Assembly: GCA_900754075.1 (NCBI GenBank)
Contig: CAAEBN010000080.1
Coordinates: 1-14,480, forward strand
DNA length: 14,480 nucleotides
From: an uncultured Collinsella sp.
GTDB taxonomy: Bacteria; Actinomycetota; Coriobacteriia; Coriobacteriales; Coriobacteriaceae
Direction: 5' to 3'
Below the pieces are notes generated by a model. The model did no database searches, was not told the DNA's origin, and was given only the letters and a program-made list of their open reading frames with translations. This document shows positions 7,146 to 12,998 of this stretch, in pieces (the first letter of the stretch is position 1; the number at the start of each line of letters is the position of its first letter). A program made the position numbers and the translations under genes.

Positions 7146-7885
7146 TTCTATTTCCCGCAATCGATTTGATCGGCGGCAAGGTCGTGCGCCTGGAGCGCGG
7201 TGACCGCAGCCGCTGCAAGGTATATTCCGACGACCCCGTGGCCGTTGCCCGCTCCTTTGCCGAGCAGGGCGCAAGCTGGGTGCACGTCGTCGACCTGTCC
7301 GCTGCCTTTGGCGAGGACGAGGACGCGTGCGCTGCCAACTCGGCAGCGATCGAGGCCATCTGCGGCGTCGACGGTCTGTCCGTGGACGTGGGCGGCGGCG
7401 TTCGCTCGCTTGCACGCATCGACGAGCTGGCTGGCTACGGTGCTCGCCGCATTGCGCTGGGCACGGTGCTCGTGACCGAGCCGGGATTTGCCGAGGTGGT
7501 GGCCCAAGGCTTTGGCGAGCTGCTGGTGGCAGATATCGCCGCGCGCGACGGCCAGGTCAAGGTGAACGGCTGGCGTGACGGCGCGGGCGTGGCGCTCGAC
7601 GATGCCGTGGCGCAGCTTTCCGAGCTGGGCTTTAAACATCTGGTCTATACCGATATTGCGCGCGATGGCATGCAGACGGGCATCGATGTGGCGGCGTATC
7701 GCCATGTGGCGCAGGTCGCGGGCTTTCCCGTCGTGGCTTCGGGCGGTATCTCGACGCTCGACGACATCCGCGCGCTGGCCGCGGTGGGTGAGGGCGCGAT
7801 TGAAGGTGCCATTACCGGTCGTGCGCTCTACGAGGGCAACTTTACGCTGGCCCAGGCGCTGGCCGCCGCCCGAGGGGAGGAGTAG
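7142..7885 (+). CDS. hisA: ProFAR isomerase (phosphoribosylformimino-AICAR-P isomerase)
   Basis: A TIM-barrel Amadori isomerase that converts ProFAR to PRFAR. The 247-residue length is usual. The catalytic acid/base residues are Asp8 in ILFPAIDLIGGKVVRL and Asp171 in VYTDIARDGMQTG; the phosphate-binding loops are SVDVGGGVRS and VVASGGISTLDDI. Many Actinobacteria instead carry PriA, which also does the TrpF reaction. The PriA-type RGRGW stretch is not seen here (VKVNGW instead), which favours a dedicated HisA, although motif reading cannot exclude dual activity. It overlaps hisH by four bases and is followed three bases later by hisF. Confidence 0.95.
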   Translation: MILFPAIDLIGGKVVRLERGDRSRCKVYSDDPVAVARSFAEQGASWVHVVDLSAAFGEDEDACAANSAAIEAICGVDGLSVDVGGGVRSLARIDELAGYGARRIALGTVLVTEPGFAEVVAQGFGELLVADIAARDGQVKVNGWRDGAGVALDDAVAQLSELGFKHLVYTDIARDGMQTGIDVAAYRHVAQVAGFPVVASGGISTLDDIRALAAVGEGAIEGAITGRALYEGNFTLAQALAAARGEE

Positions 7886-7888
7886 CCC

Positions 7889-8671
7889 ATGCTTACCAAA
7901 CGCGTGATTCCCTGTCTTGATGTTAAGGACGGCCGCGTGGTCAAGGGCGTCAACTTTGTGAGCCTGCGCGATGCTGGCGACCCGGTGGAGCTGGCCCGCG
8001 CCTACGACCGCGAGGGTGCGGACGAGGTCGTATTTTTGGACATTACCGCGACGAGCGACAACCGCGCGACGACCATCGAGATGGCGGCACACGCGGCCGA
8101 GGAGCTCGCTATTCCCTATACCGTGGGCGGTGGCTTCCGCGACTTGGCGGGCATGCGAACCATGGTTGCCGCCGGCGCCGACAAGGTGTCGCTTAACTCT
8201 GCCGCCGTGCGCGATCCGTCGTTGATCAGCCAGGCCGCCGCGGCGTTTGGCAGCCAGGCCGTGGTCGTGGCGATCGATGCCAAGCGTGTCGGTTTGCCCG
8301 GTGCATCCGGTGCCGACAAGTGGGAGGTCTTTACCGCGGGAGGCCGCAACGCCACGGGTATCGATGCGGTGGCGTGGGCCGAGGAAGCGGCTCGTCGCGG
8401 CGCCGGTGAGATCTTGCTCACCAGCATGGATCGCGACGGTACCAAGGCTGGCTTCGACCTGGCACTCACCCGTGCCGTGGCGCGCGTGGTGCCGATTCCC
8501 GTCATCGCGAGCGGCGGCGTGGGCACGCTCGAACATTTTGCCGAGGGCGTGATCGAGGGCGAAGCCGACGCCGTGCTGGCGGCCAGCGTCTTTCACTTTG
8601 GAACCTTCAGCATTCGTCAGGTGAAGGAGTATATGGCGTCGCAGGGCATTCCTGTGAGGTTGGACTTCTAG
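7889..8671 (+). CDS. hisF: imidazole glycerol phosphate synthase, cyclase subunit
   Basis: The TIM-barrel synthase partner of HisH, which uses channelled ammonia to close the imidazole ring. The two catalytic aspartates fall at the canonical positions: Asp11 (RVIPCLDVKDGRVVKG) and Asp130 (VVAIDAKR). Also visible are FLDITATSDNR, YTVGGGFRD, the ADKVSLNSAAV phosphate loop, LLTSMDRDGTKAGFD and VIASGGVGTLEHF. The 260-residue length is standard. AGGGGAGGA at 7873-7881, overlapping the end of hisA, serves as its ribosome binding site. It is the last gene of the tightly packed hisH-hisA-hisF block; a 142-base gap with a long palindrome follows. Confidence 0.97.
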   Translation: MLTKRVIPCLDVKDGRVVKGVNFVSLRDAGDPVELARAYDREGADEVVFLDITATSDNRATTIEMAAHAAEELAIPYTVGGGFRDLAGMRTMVAAGADKVSLNSAAVRDPSLISQAAAAFGSQAVVVAIDAKRVGLPGASGADKWEVFTAGGRNATGIDAVAWAEEAARRGAGEILLTSMDRDGTKAGFDLALTRAVARVVPIPVIASGGVGTLEHFAEGVIEGEADAVLAASVFHFGTFSIRQVKEYMASQGIPVRLDF

Positions 8672-8680
8672 CGCTGCGGC

Positions 8681-8775
8681 TTGCCCAGGCACCCGACCTT
8701 CCGGCTCCAACCCTCCTCGCGTACTTAAGTACGCGTCGTCGGGCTTGTCGCTCGGAATCTCGGGCACCTGGACAA
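8681..8775. repeat. 95-base palindromic element between hisF and hisI
   Basis: An 18-bp perfect palindrome CGCGTACTTAAGTACGCG at 8718-8735 sits at the centre. Outer arms 8681-8696 and 8760-8775 pair at 13 of 16 positions, and TTCCG at 8699-8703 pairs with CGGAA at 8753-8757. The middle segments are looser and contain unequal bulges. The whole unit could form a cruciform or a long RNA hairpin in the hisF-hisI interval. It has no T-run, so it is not an obvious terminator. It resembles an inserted palindromic repeat rather than an ordinary operon joint. Confidence 0.65.
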
Positions 8776-8813
8776 CCCTCGCCGACCGGCGATGTTTAAA
8801 TTGGGGAATTGAA

Positions 8814-9143
8814 ATGAGAGAAATTACTACTCCAGCGGATCTTAAATACGACGCCAAAGGATTGATTCCTTGCGTGGTTCAACAGTATGACACCGGCGAG
8901 GTGCTTATGGTTGCTTGGATGAACGAGGAGTCGGTGGGGCTGACGCTCAAGACCGGCACCACGTGGTTTTGGAGTCGCAGCCGCCAGGAGCTCTGGAACA
9001 AGGGCGCGACGAGCGGCAATATGCAGGAGGTCAAGGAGCTCTGGGCCGACTGCGATAGCGATACGCTACTGGTTAAGGTTGACTCTCCGGGCCCGGCCTG
9101 CCACACCGGCAACCGTACCTGCTTCTTTAAGAAACTCGCCTAA
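8814..9143 (+). CDS. hisI: phosphoribosyl-AMP cyclohydrolase
   Basis: A zinc hydrolase that opens the adenine ring of phosphoribosyl-AMP to give ProFAR, step three of the pathway. It is a stand-alone 109-residue domain, not fused to HisE. Hallmarks are VLMVAWMNEESVGLTLKTG, TWFWSRSRQELWNKGATSGN, the metal-binding DCDSDTLLVKV, and the zinc cysteines in GPACHTGNRTCFF. ATG 8814 fits the family N-terminus and has GGGGAA about seven bases upstream. Earlier in-frame starts would extend into the palindrome. The first dozen codons (AGA GAA ATT ACT ACT) are noticeably richer in A/T than those of the neighbouring genes. HisE follows after 46 bases. Confidence 0.96.
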   Translation: MREITTPADLKYDAKGLIPCVVQQYDTGEVLMVAWMNEESVGLTLKTGTTWFWSRSRQELWNKGATSGNMQEVKELWADCDSDTLLVKVDSPGPACHTGNRTCFFKKLA

Positions 9144-9189
9144 GGCGGGCGCCCTGTTGGGCACTCGGTAAAACGGAAAGGATTGAACT

Positions 9190-9507
9190 ATGGGTGTGCG
9201 CACCGCAAATGTTCAGGATGGAAATATCGGCGAGACGCTGACGGGTCTGGCCGAGGTGATTCACGGTCGTCGCGATGTGTCGCCACAGGAGAGCTACACT
9301 GCTCGTCTGTTGACCGACGTCGAGGACGAGCTGCTCAAGAAGCTTGCCGAGGAGGCGAGCGAGGTCATCATGGCCTGCAAGGATAACGATCACGACCACA
9401 TCCGCTACGAGGCCGGCGACCTGGTCTACCACCTGCTCGTAACGCTCGAACGCTACGGTATCACCCTCGACGAACTGGCCGGCGAACTCAACGCCCGCCG
9501 CCACTAG
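9190..9507 (+). CDS. hisE: phosphoribosyl-ATP pyrophosphohydrolase
   Basis: Hydrolyses phosphoribosyl-ATP to phosphoribosyl-AMP and pyrophosphate, step two of the pathway. It is an all-alpha NTP-pyrophosphatase related to MazG, 105 residues long. The magnesium-binding acidic motif is visible as KKLAEEASEVIMAC followed by YEAGDLVYHLLV, and the N-terminal part has LTGLAEVIHGRRDVSPQESYTARLL. GGAAAGGA at 9175-9182 gives a good ribosome binding site for ATG 9190. It is the last gene of the his cluster on this strand. Convergent to it lies the histidinol-phosphatase gene, separated by a gap with long inverted repeats. Confidence 0.95.
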   Translation: MGVRTANVQDGNIGETLTGLAEVIHGRRDVSPQESYTARLLTDVEDELLKKLAEEASEVIMACKDNDHDHIRYEAGDLVYHLLVTLERYGITLDELAGELNARRH

Positions 9508-9513
9508 TCATTG

Positions 9514-9549
9514 GGGACGTTCTTAAACGATTAGTCGTTTGGGACAGTC
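9514..9549. repeat. paired GGGAC motifs with a short hairpin after hisE
   Basis: Directly after the hisE stop, GGGACGTTCTT (9514-9524) and GGGACAGTCTT (9541-9551) form an imperfect direct repeat. Between them AAACGA (9525-9530) pairs with TCGTTT (9535-9540) around TTAG. The unit resembles the GGGAC-headed arms upstream of hisZG and may be a degenerate member of the same kind of element. Confidence 0.4.
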
Positions 9550-9573
9550 TTTGTTGGTGTAACGGAGTCATGG

Positions 9574-9642
9574 AAGTTGCGGTGAAATAGGGACTGTTTA
9601 AGTGCTTCATCAGGCAAAACAATCCCTATTTCACCGCAACTT
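9574..9642. repeat. 20-bp perfect inverted repeat between convergent hisE and histidinol-phosphatase genes
   Basis: AAGTTGCGGTGAAATAGGGA at 9574-9593 is the exact reverse complement of 9623-9642. After one mismatch the stem continues for five more pairs (9595-9599 with 9617-9621), leaving a loop of about 17 bases. The element ends 13 bases from the stop codon of the minus-strand gene. It could act as a bidirectional terminator for the two converging genes. However, it lacks adjacent T-runs on either strand, and its A/T-containing sequence looks more like a mobile palindromic repeat. Confidence 0.7.
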
Positions 9643-9654
9643 ATGAAGGGATGG

Positions 9655-10566
9655 CTAGGCGAGGGGCGTGGACTCCCATTCTCCGGTAGCGTGGGGGATG
9701 TCGAAGGTTCGATAACCGCAGTCGTAGGCGTGGGCCTGAGCCTCGCGGATGTTCCAGCAGATGTCGCAGGCGCGGTGTGCGTCCGAGCCAAAAGTAATCG
9801 GCACCTCGGCGTGGGCGAAGCAACGCAACAGCCCGGTCGCGGGGTAGTAATCGTCGAGCCCCTTGCGCGGCGCAGCCGTCGAGACCTCAACGCGGCGACC
9901 CGTATCGTGGGCGCATTCGGCCATCTGCTCCCAAAACGGCGCCGGGTCAAAATCGGGCGCAAAGCCCTCCTTCGAAAAGCGCATAACCAGGTCGGGATGG
10001 GCCATCACGTCAAAGTTGAGTGAGCTTTCGCAAGCGCGGCACCAGTCGTCGACGTAGCGCTCCCACACGCCGCGTACCCCCAGGTTTTCCCAAACGTGCA
10101 GGTTGGTGTCGTCGTCGACCCAACCGCAAGGGGAATCGGGTGTATCGGGGCGAACGACGTTTTCCGTTCCCGCCGTGCCCGCGGCGCCGGCCATGATATC
10201 GCCGGGGTTGCCGATCCAGTGCACACTGCCCAAGCGTACGACGGCGCCCTGGGACCAGCGCTCAACCAAAGGCTCGCAACCCTCGTACCAATCGCATTCA
10301 AAACCGTAGATAAAGGTGAGCTCCGGCGCGATCTGCGCGGCAAGCTTGCGGGCGTCCTCAAAAGCCAGACGATGTGCCGGCAGGTCGCCCTCGACAACCT
10401 GCACCTCGCAATTGGAATCCATGCTGGCAGGCAGGGTAAGGTGGTCGGTTGAGACCATGACACGGCAGCCTGCCGCAGCAGCGGCGCGGACGTTGTCCTC
10501 AAACGAGGCGTGCCCGTCCGAGAACGAGGTGTGGGTATGGCAATCGACCAGCGGGCATGCGGGCAT
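9655..10566 (-). CDS. hisJ: histidinol-phosphatase, PHP family (HisK/HisJ type)
   Basis: Removes phosphate from histidinol phosphate, the step between HisC and HisD. The 303-residue protein shows the metal-binding motifs of the PHP phosphoesterase family in order: VDCHTHTSFSDGH (residues 7-19), VSTDHL, FIYGFECDW, RLGSVHWIGN, VMAHPDLVMRF, EVSTAAPRKGLDDYYPA and the C-terminal TFGSDAH. The DYYP and FGSDAH context is that of histidinol-phosphatases rather than of polymerase-associated PHP domains. It starts at the ATG whose complement is 10564-10566, preceded on its strand by AAAGGAG. It is unrelated to the HAD phosphatase domain of enterobacterial HisB and complements the monofunctional HisB here. 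The gene runs against the his cluster and must have its own promoter. The phosphatase function is well supported; exact specificity is inferred from context. Confidence 0.9.
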   Translation of the reverse strand: MPACPLVDCHTHTSFSDGHASFEDNVRAAAAAGCRVMVSTDHLTLPASMDSNCEVQVVEGDLPAHRLAFEDARKLAAQIAPELTFIYGFECDWYEGCEPLVERWSQGAVVRLGSVHWIGNPGDIMAGAAGTAGTENVVRPDTPDSPCGWVDDDTNLHVWENLGVRGVWERYVDDWCRACESSLNFDVMAHPDLVMRFSKEGFAPDFDPAPFWEQMAECAHDTGRRVEVSTAAPRKGLDDYYPATGLLRCFAHAEVPITFGSDAHRACDICWNIREAQAHAYDCGYRTFDIPHATGEWESTPLA

Positions 10567-10598
10567 GGCGACTCCTTTGCATTTGGCGAATCCGCTCC

Positions 10599-10604
10599 AT
10601 TGTA
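10599..10604 (-). promoter_or_regulatory. candidate -10 for the histidinol-phosphatase gene
   Basis: On the minus strand TACAAT (five of six to TATAAT) lies about 33 bases upstream of the start codon, inside a CCATT/AATGG mini-palindrome. No clear -35 is seen at 16-18 bases, so this is tentative. Confidence 0.3.
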
Positions 10605-10686
10605 ATGGCGCAGCTTCGGCGCGTCGTGCGCGCGGGGTGCCGAAATCGACTGGAAAGGGTGCGCGGTGCGACCTCGCTTGCTCTCA

Positions 10687-10751
10687 AAACATGTACGTCA
10701 GCCTCCAAAACCGACAAAAAATGACATGTTTGGAGGCTGATGTACATGTTT
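10687..10751. repeat. 23-bp near-perfect inverted repeat between divergent genes
   Basis: The arms 10687-10709 and 10729-10751 pair over 23 positions with a single G-U in RNA (one mismatch in DNA) around a 19-base A-rich loop. The arms contain ACATGTAC, itself nearly palindromic, and GGAGGCTGA. ACATGTTTGGA also occurs as a direct repeat at 10724-10734 and 10744-10754. The element lies in the roughly 290-base gap between the divergent histidinol-phosphatase and LarC-like genes. It could be a regulator site or a mobile palindrome. The rest of this gap shows nothing definite. Confidence 0.7.
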
Positions 10752-10857
10752 GGATAGGGGCGAGGGCGGCGACGGACGAAAGTCGCGCCTGTGCCACGTC
10801 CGATGTGCTAGCGTTTGGGTGAATAAAACGAGCCCGTGCGGAAAGGATCCGGACCGT

Positions 10858-11343
10858 ATGCCATGCGATAGCAAATCTCCGCTGTCCCGCGAGACCGATG
10901 CGCCCGAAACCATCGTCAAGCTGGAGTGCGACATCGACGATGCGTCGCCCGAGGTACTCGCCTATGCCGCCGACCGCTTGCGCGAGGCGGGCGCCCGCGA
11001 AGTGCACTGGCTGCCTCTCTACTGCAAAAAAGGTCGTCCCGGCTGGCAGCTGCAGGTAATTTGCGCCCGCGAGGACATTGACCGTCTGCAGATGATCATC
11101 TTTTTGGAAACCACGACCAACGGCATCCGCCGCCAGGTTATGGAGCGCGTCTGTCTGCCGCGTCGTTTTGAGCAGGTGGCGACGCCTTGGGGCGAGGTGC
11201 CCGTCAAGGTGGCAACTCTGCCCGATGGCAGCGAGCGTGCAGCGCCCGAGTACGAGGATTGCGCCCGCCTTGCCCGTGAGCACAACGTGCCGCTCCAGCG
11301 CGTGATGCAGGCGGCGCAAGCCGCGGCACTGCGATTTGAGTGA
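10858..11343 (+). CDS. stand-alone LarC C-terminal-domain protein (LarC2-like, nickel-pincer cofactor family)
   Basis: A 161-residue protein matching the C-terminal half of LarC, the CTP-dependent cyclometallase that inserts nickel into the pyridinium pincer cofactor of lactate racemase. Diagnostic segments are IVKLECDIDDASPEVLAYAADRLREAGAREV, YCKKGRPGWQLQVIC, IIFLETTTNGIRRQVMERVCLPR, WGEVPVKVA and APEYEDCARLARE. The N-terminal LarC1 domain is not encoded upstream, where the sequence is intergenic, and no larA, larB or larE lies in the window. In Lactobacillus plantarum LarC1 and LarC2 come from one locus by ribosomal frameshifting; here the second half stands alone. ATG 10858 is preferred over earlier in-frame TTG/GTG codons because AAAGGA lies ten bases upstream and the extra residues are unlike the family. 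It heads a probable operon with the phosphodiesterase and mazG. The biochemical role of the isolated domain is unknown. Confidence 0.8.
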   Translation: MPCDSKSPLSRETDAPETIVKLECDIDDASPEVLAYAADRLREAGAREVHWLPLYCKKGRPGWQLQVICAREDIDRLQMIIFLETTTNGIRRQVMERVCLPRRFEQVATPWGEVPVKVATLPDGSERAAPEYEDCARLAREHNVPLQRVMQAAQAAALRFE

Positions 11344-11397
11344 CACAGGCCAATGACGCGCCACACCAATCCTATTAACCCCACCGAAAGGACCACC

Positions 11398-11946
11398 ATG
11401 AAATACCTCATCGCCTCCGACATCCACGGCTCGGCATATTGGACCGAGCGCCTTTGCGCCGCCATCGAGTCCGAGCAGCCCGACCGCATCGTCCTGCTGG
11501 GCGACCTGCTCTACCACGGTCCGCGCAACGACCTGCCGCGCGACTACGCCCCCAAGCGCGTGATTCCGCTGCTCAACGCCCTGGCCGACCGCATCATCGC
11601 GGTGCGCGGCAACTGTGACGCCGAGGTCGACCAGATGGTGCTCGACTTCTCCGTCATGGCCGACTACGCCACGCTGTTCGACGAGACCGGCCGCGAGCTG
11701 TTCTTGACGCACGGCCATGTCTTTGGCGCCGGCATGCACAACAGCGTCGACCACGCGCCCGCGCTGCCCGAGGGCTCCGCGCTCGTCTACGGCCATACGC
11801 ACATCAAGGTCAACGAGGAGAGCGCCGCGCACCCGGGCCTGTGGCTCTTCAACCCCGGTAGCGTGAGCATCCCCAAGGACGGCTCGCACAGCTACGGCAT
11901 CTACGAGGGCGGTGCGTTCCGCCACGTGGTCATGGAGGAGGACTAA
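11398..11946 (+). CDS. yfcE: YfcE-type metallophosphodiesterase
   Basis: A 182-residue calcineurin-like phosphoesterase. The dimetal site residues are Asp8 and His10 (SDIHG), Asp36 (LLGDLLYHGPRN), Asn72 (VRGNCDAEVDQM), His105 and His107 (LTHGHVFG), and His133 and His135 (VYGHTH), ending with FNPGSVSIPK. LLYHGPRN, GNCDAEVDQM and NPGSVSIPK match E. coli YfcE as I remember it; that enzyme hydrolyses artificial phosphodiesters and its physiological substrate is unknown. ATG 11398 is chosen because GAAAGGA is just upstream and the protein then begins MKYLIASDIHG; an in-frame ATG at 11353 would add 15 residues unlike the family. The gap to the LarC2-like gene is 54 bases, and mazG starts two bases after the stop. 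Confidence 0.92.
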   Translation: MKYLIASDIHGSAYWTERLCAAIESEQPDRIVLLGDLLYHGPRNDLPRDYAPKRVIPLLNALADRIIAVRGNCDAEVDQMVLDFSVMADYATLFDETGRELFLTHGHVFGAGMHNSVDHAPALPEGSALVYGHTHIKVNEESAAHPGLWLFNPGSVSIPKDGSHSYGIYEGGAFRHVVMEED

Positions 11947-11948
11947 CC

Positions 11949-12809
11949 ATGGCGCAGCATATGGCTCAGCAAAATGCCGAGGGTTCGCGCGATCTGTCCA
12001 CGCTGGTAGACGCGTCGGCCGAGCTGCAGCATCTGGTGCAGACCATCTGGCGCCTGCGTCAGCCCGACGGCTGCCCGTGGGACCGCGAGCAGACGCACCA
12101 AAGCATTGGCAAGAACATGATCGAGGAGGCCTACGAGGCGCTCGATTGCATCGAGGCCGATGATGCCACGCATCTGCGCGAGGAGCTGGGCGATGTGCTC
12201 ATGCAGGTAGTGCTGCATGCGCAGATTGCAGCGGATGCCGGCGAGTTTACGCTTGCCGACGTGGCGCGCGATATCGACGCCAAGCTCATCCGCCGTCATC
12301 CGCACGTGTTTGGCGATGCGGATGCCGACAGCTCCAACGAGGTACTCAAGATTTGGGACGAGGTCAAGCTTGCCGAGAAGGCCGCCAAGGACAAAGCCGT
12401 GGCGGCGGGCGAGGCCGCGCCCGAGGGTCTGCTCGATGGTGTGCCCACGCATCTGCCGGCGCTGATGCAGGCGCAGAAGGTGTCGCGCAAGGCAGCTGCC
12501 GTAGGCTTTGAGTGGGAGACGGTCCAGGACGTGTGGGACGAGGTCGCCGAGGAGCGTGCCGAGTTTGAGGCTGAGGCCCCCGGAACGCCCGAGCGCGAAA
12601 TGGAGTTTGGCGATCTGCTCTTTGCCCTAGTCAACGTGGCACGCAAAGAGGGTATCGACGCCGAGAGCGCCCTTCGTGCCAGCACGGCAAAGTTCCGCCG
12701 TCGCTGGGCCGCGATGGAGCAGATGGCGGCTGACGCCCACGTGGATCTTGCCGAGCTTTCGACCCACGGCCTCAACGACCTGTGGGATGCCGCAAAGGCG
12801 GAGGAGTAA
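11949..12809 (+). CDS. mazG: nucleoside triphosphate pyrophosphohydrolase MazG
   Basis: A 286-residue tandem-domain MazG that hydrolyses NTPs and dNTPs to NMP and pyrophosphate, thought to clean non-canonical nucleotides or lower (p)ppGpp-linked toxicity. The N-terminal domain has LRQPDGCPWDREQTHQSI, then the magnesium motif IEEAYEAL followed by REELGDVLMQVVLHA. The second domain has WDEVAEERAEFEAE followed by EFGDLLFALVNVARK, completing the two EExxE/ExxD sets. RRHPHVFGD and LDGVPTHLPALMQAQK are typical linker segments. ATG 11949 has GGAGGAGGA six bases upstream inside the end of yfcE, so the two genes are coupled. The N-terminal 20 residues before the core are variable, and a second ATG at 11961 is a possible alternative start. 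An intrinsic terminator follows the stop. Confidence 0.95.
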   Translation: MAQHMAQQNAEGSRDLSTLVDASAELQHLVQTIWRLRQPDGCPWDREQTHQSIGKNMIEEAYEALDCIEADDATHLREELGDVLMQVVLHAQIAADAGEFTLADVARDIDAKLIRRHPHVFGDADADSSNEVLKIWDEVKLAEKAAKDKAVAAGEAAPEGLLDGVPTHLPALMQAQKVSRKAAAVGFEWETVQDVWDEVAEERAEFEAEAPGTPEREMEFGDLLFALVNVARKEGIDAESALRASTAKFRRRWAAMEQMAADAHVDLAELSTHGLNDLWDAAKAEE

Positions 12810-12813
12810 GACT

Positions 12814-12859
12814 GCGGGAACGACGGGCTGACACGCCTCATCGTTCCCGCTAAATTTTT
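12814..12859 (+). terminator. intrinsic terminator after mazG
   Basis: GCGGGAACGA at 12814-12823 pairs perfectly with TCGTTCCCGC at 12841-12850. Inner GGC/GCC pairs extend the stem, and TAAATTTTT follows. It begins four bases after the mazG stop and ends the larC2-yfcE-mazG transcript. Confidence 0.85.
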
Positions 12860-12880
12860 CGAAAATCAAGTGTATCCCTC

Positions 12881-12925
12881 GGCTAACTTAGGGCATAATG
12901 CAAAAAGTGCGACATGGCTAACTTA
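12881..12925 (+). promoter_or_regulatory. candidate eno promoter flanked by a 10-bp direct repeat
   Basis: GGCTAACTTA occurs at 12881-12890 and again at 12916-12925, 35 bases apart. Between the copies lies CATAAT (12894-12899), a five-of-six match to a -10 box. GTGTAT near 12870-12875 is a weak -35 candidate at about 18 bases. A direct repeat around a -10 suggests an operator, but no known regulator consensus was recognised. The remaining leader to the eno start contains a small GCACC/GGTGC hairpin (12933-12945). Confidence 0.4.
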
Positions 12926-12998
12926 CGGAGGCGCACCGATGGTGCACGGTCAGCCAGTCGCTTGCATCCACTACGTTTCCAAGTGAGAGGGAGACAAC

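Noticed and set aside
7142..7885. Bifunctional PriA (HisA/TrpF) as found in many Actinobacteria
   Set aside because: The RGRGW-type stretch I associate with PriA is not seen and the sequence reads as a normal HisA. Dual activity cannot be excluded by eye, so it was not claimed.
7148..8857. A 569-codon open frame on the minus strand opposite hisA and hisF
   Set aside because: Same reasoning: it mirrors the codon bias of hisA/hisF, crosses the palindromic gap and shows no recognisable domain.
10750..10857. Longer N-terminus for the LarC2-like protein from TTG 10750 or an internal GTG
   Set aside because: The added residues are unlike the family, begin inside the palindrome, and lack a ribosome binding site, whereas ATG 10858 has one.
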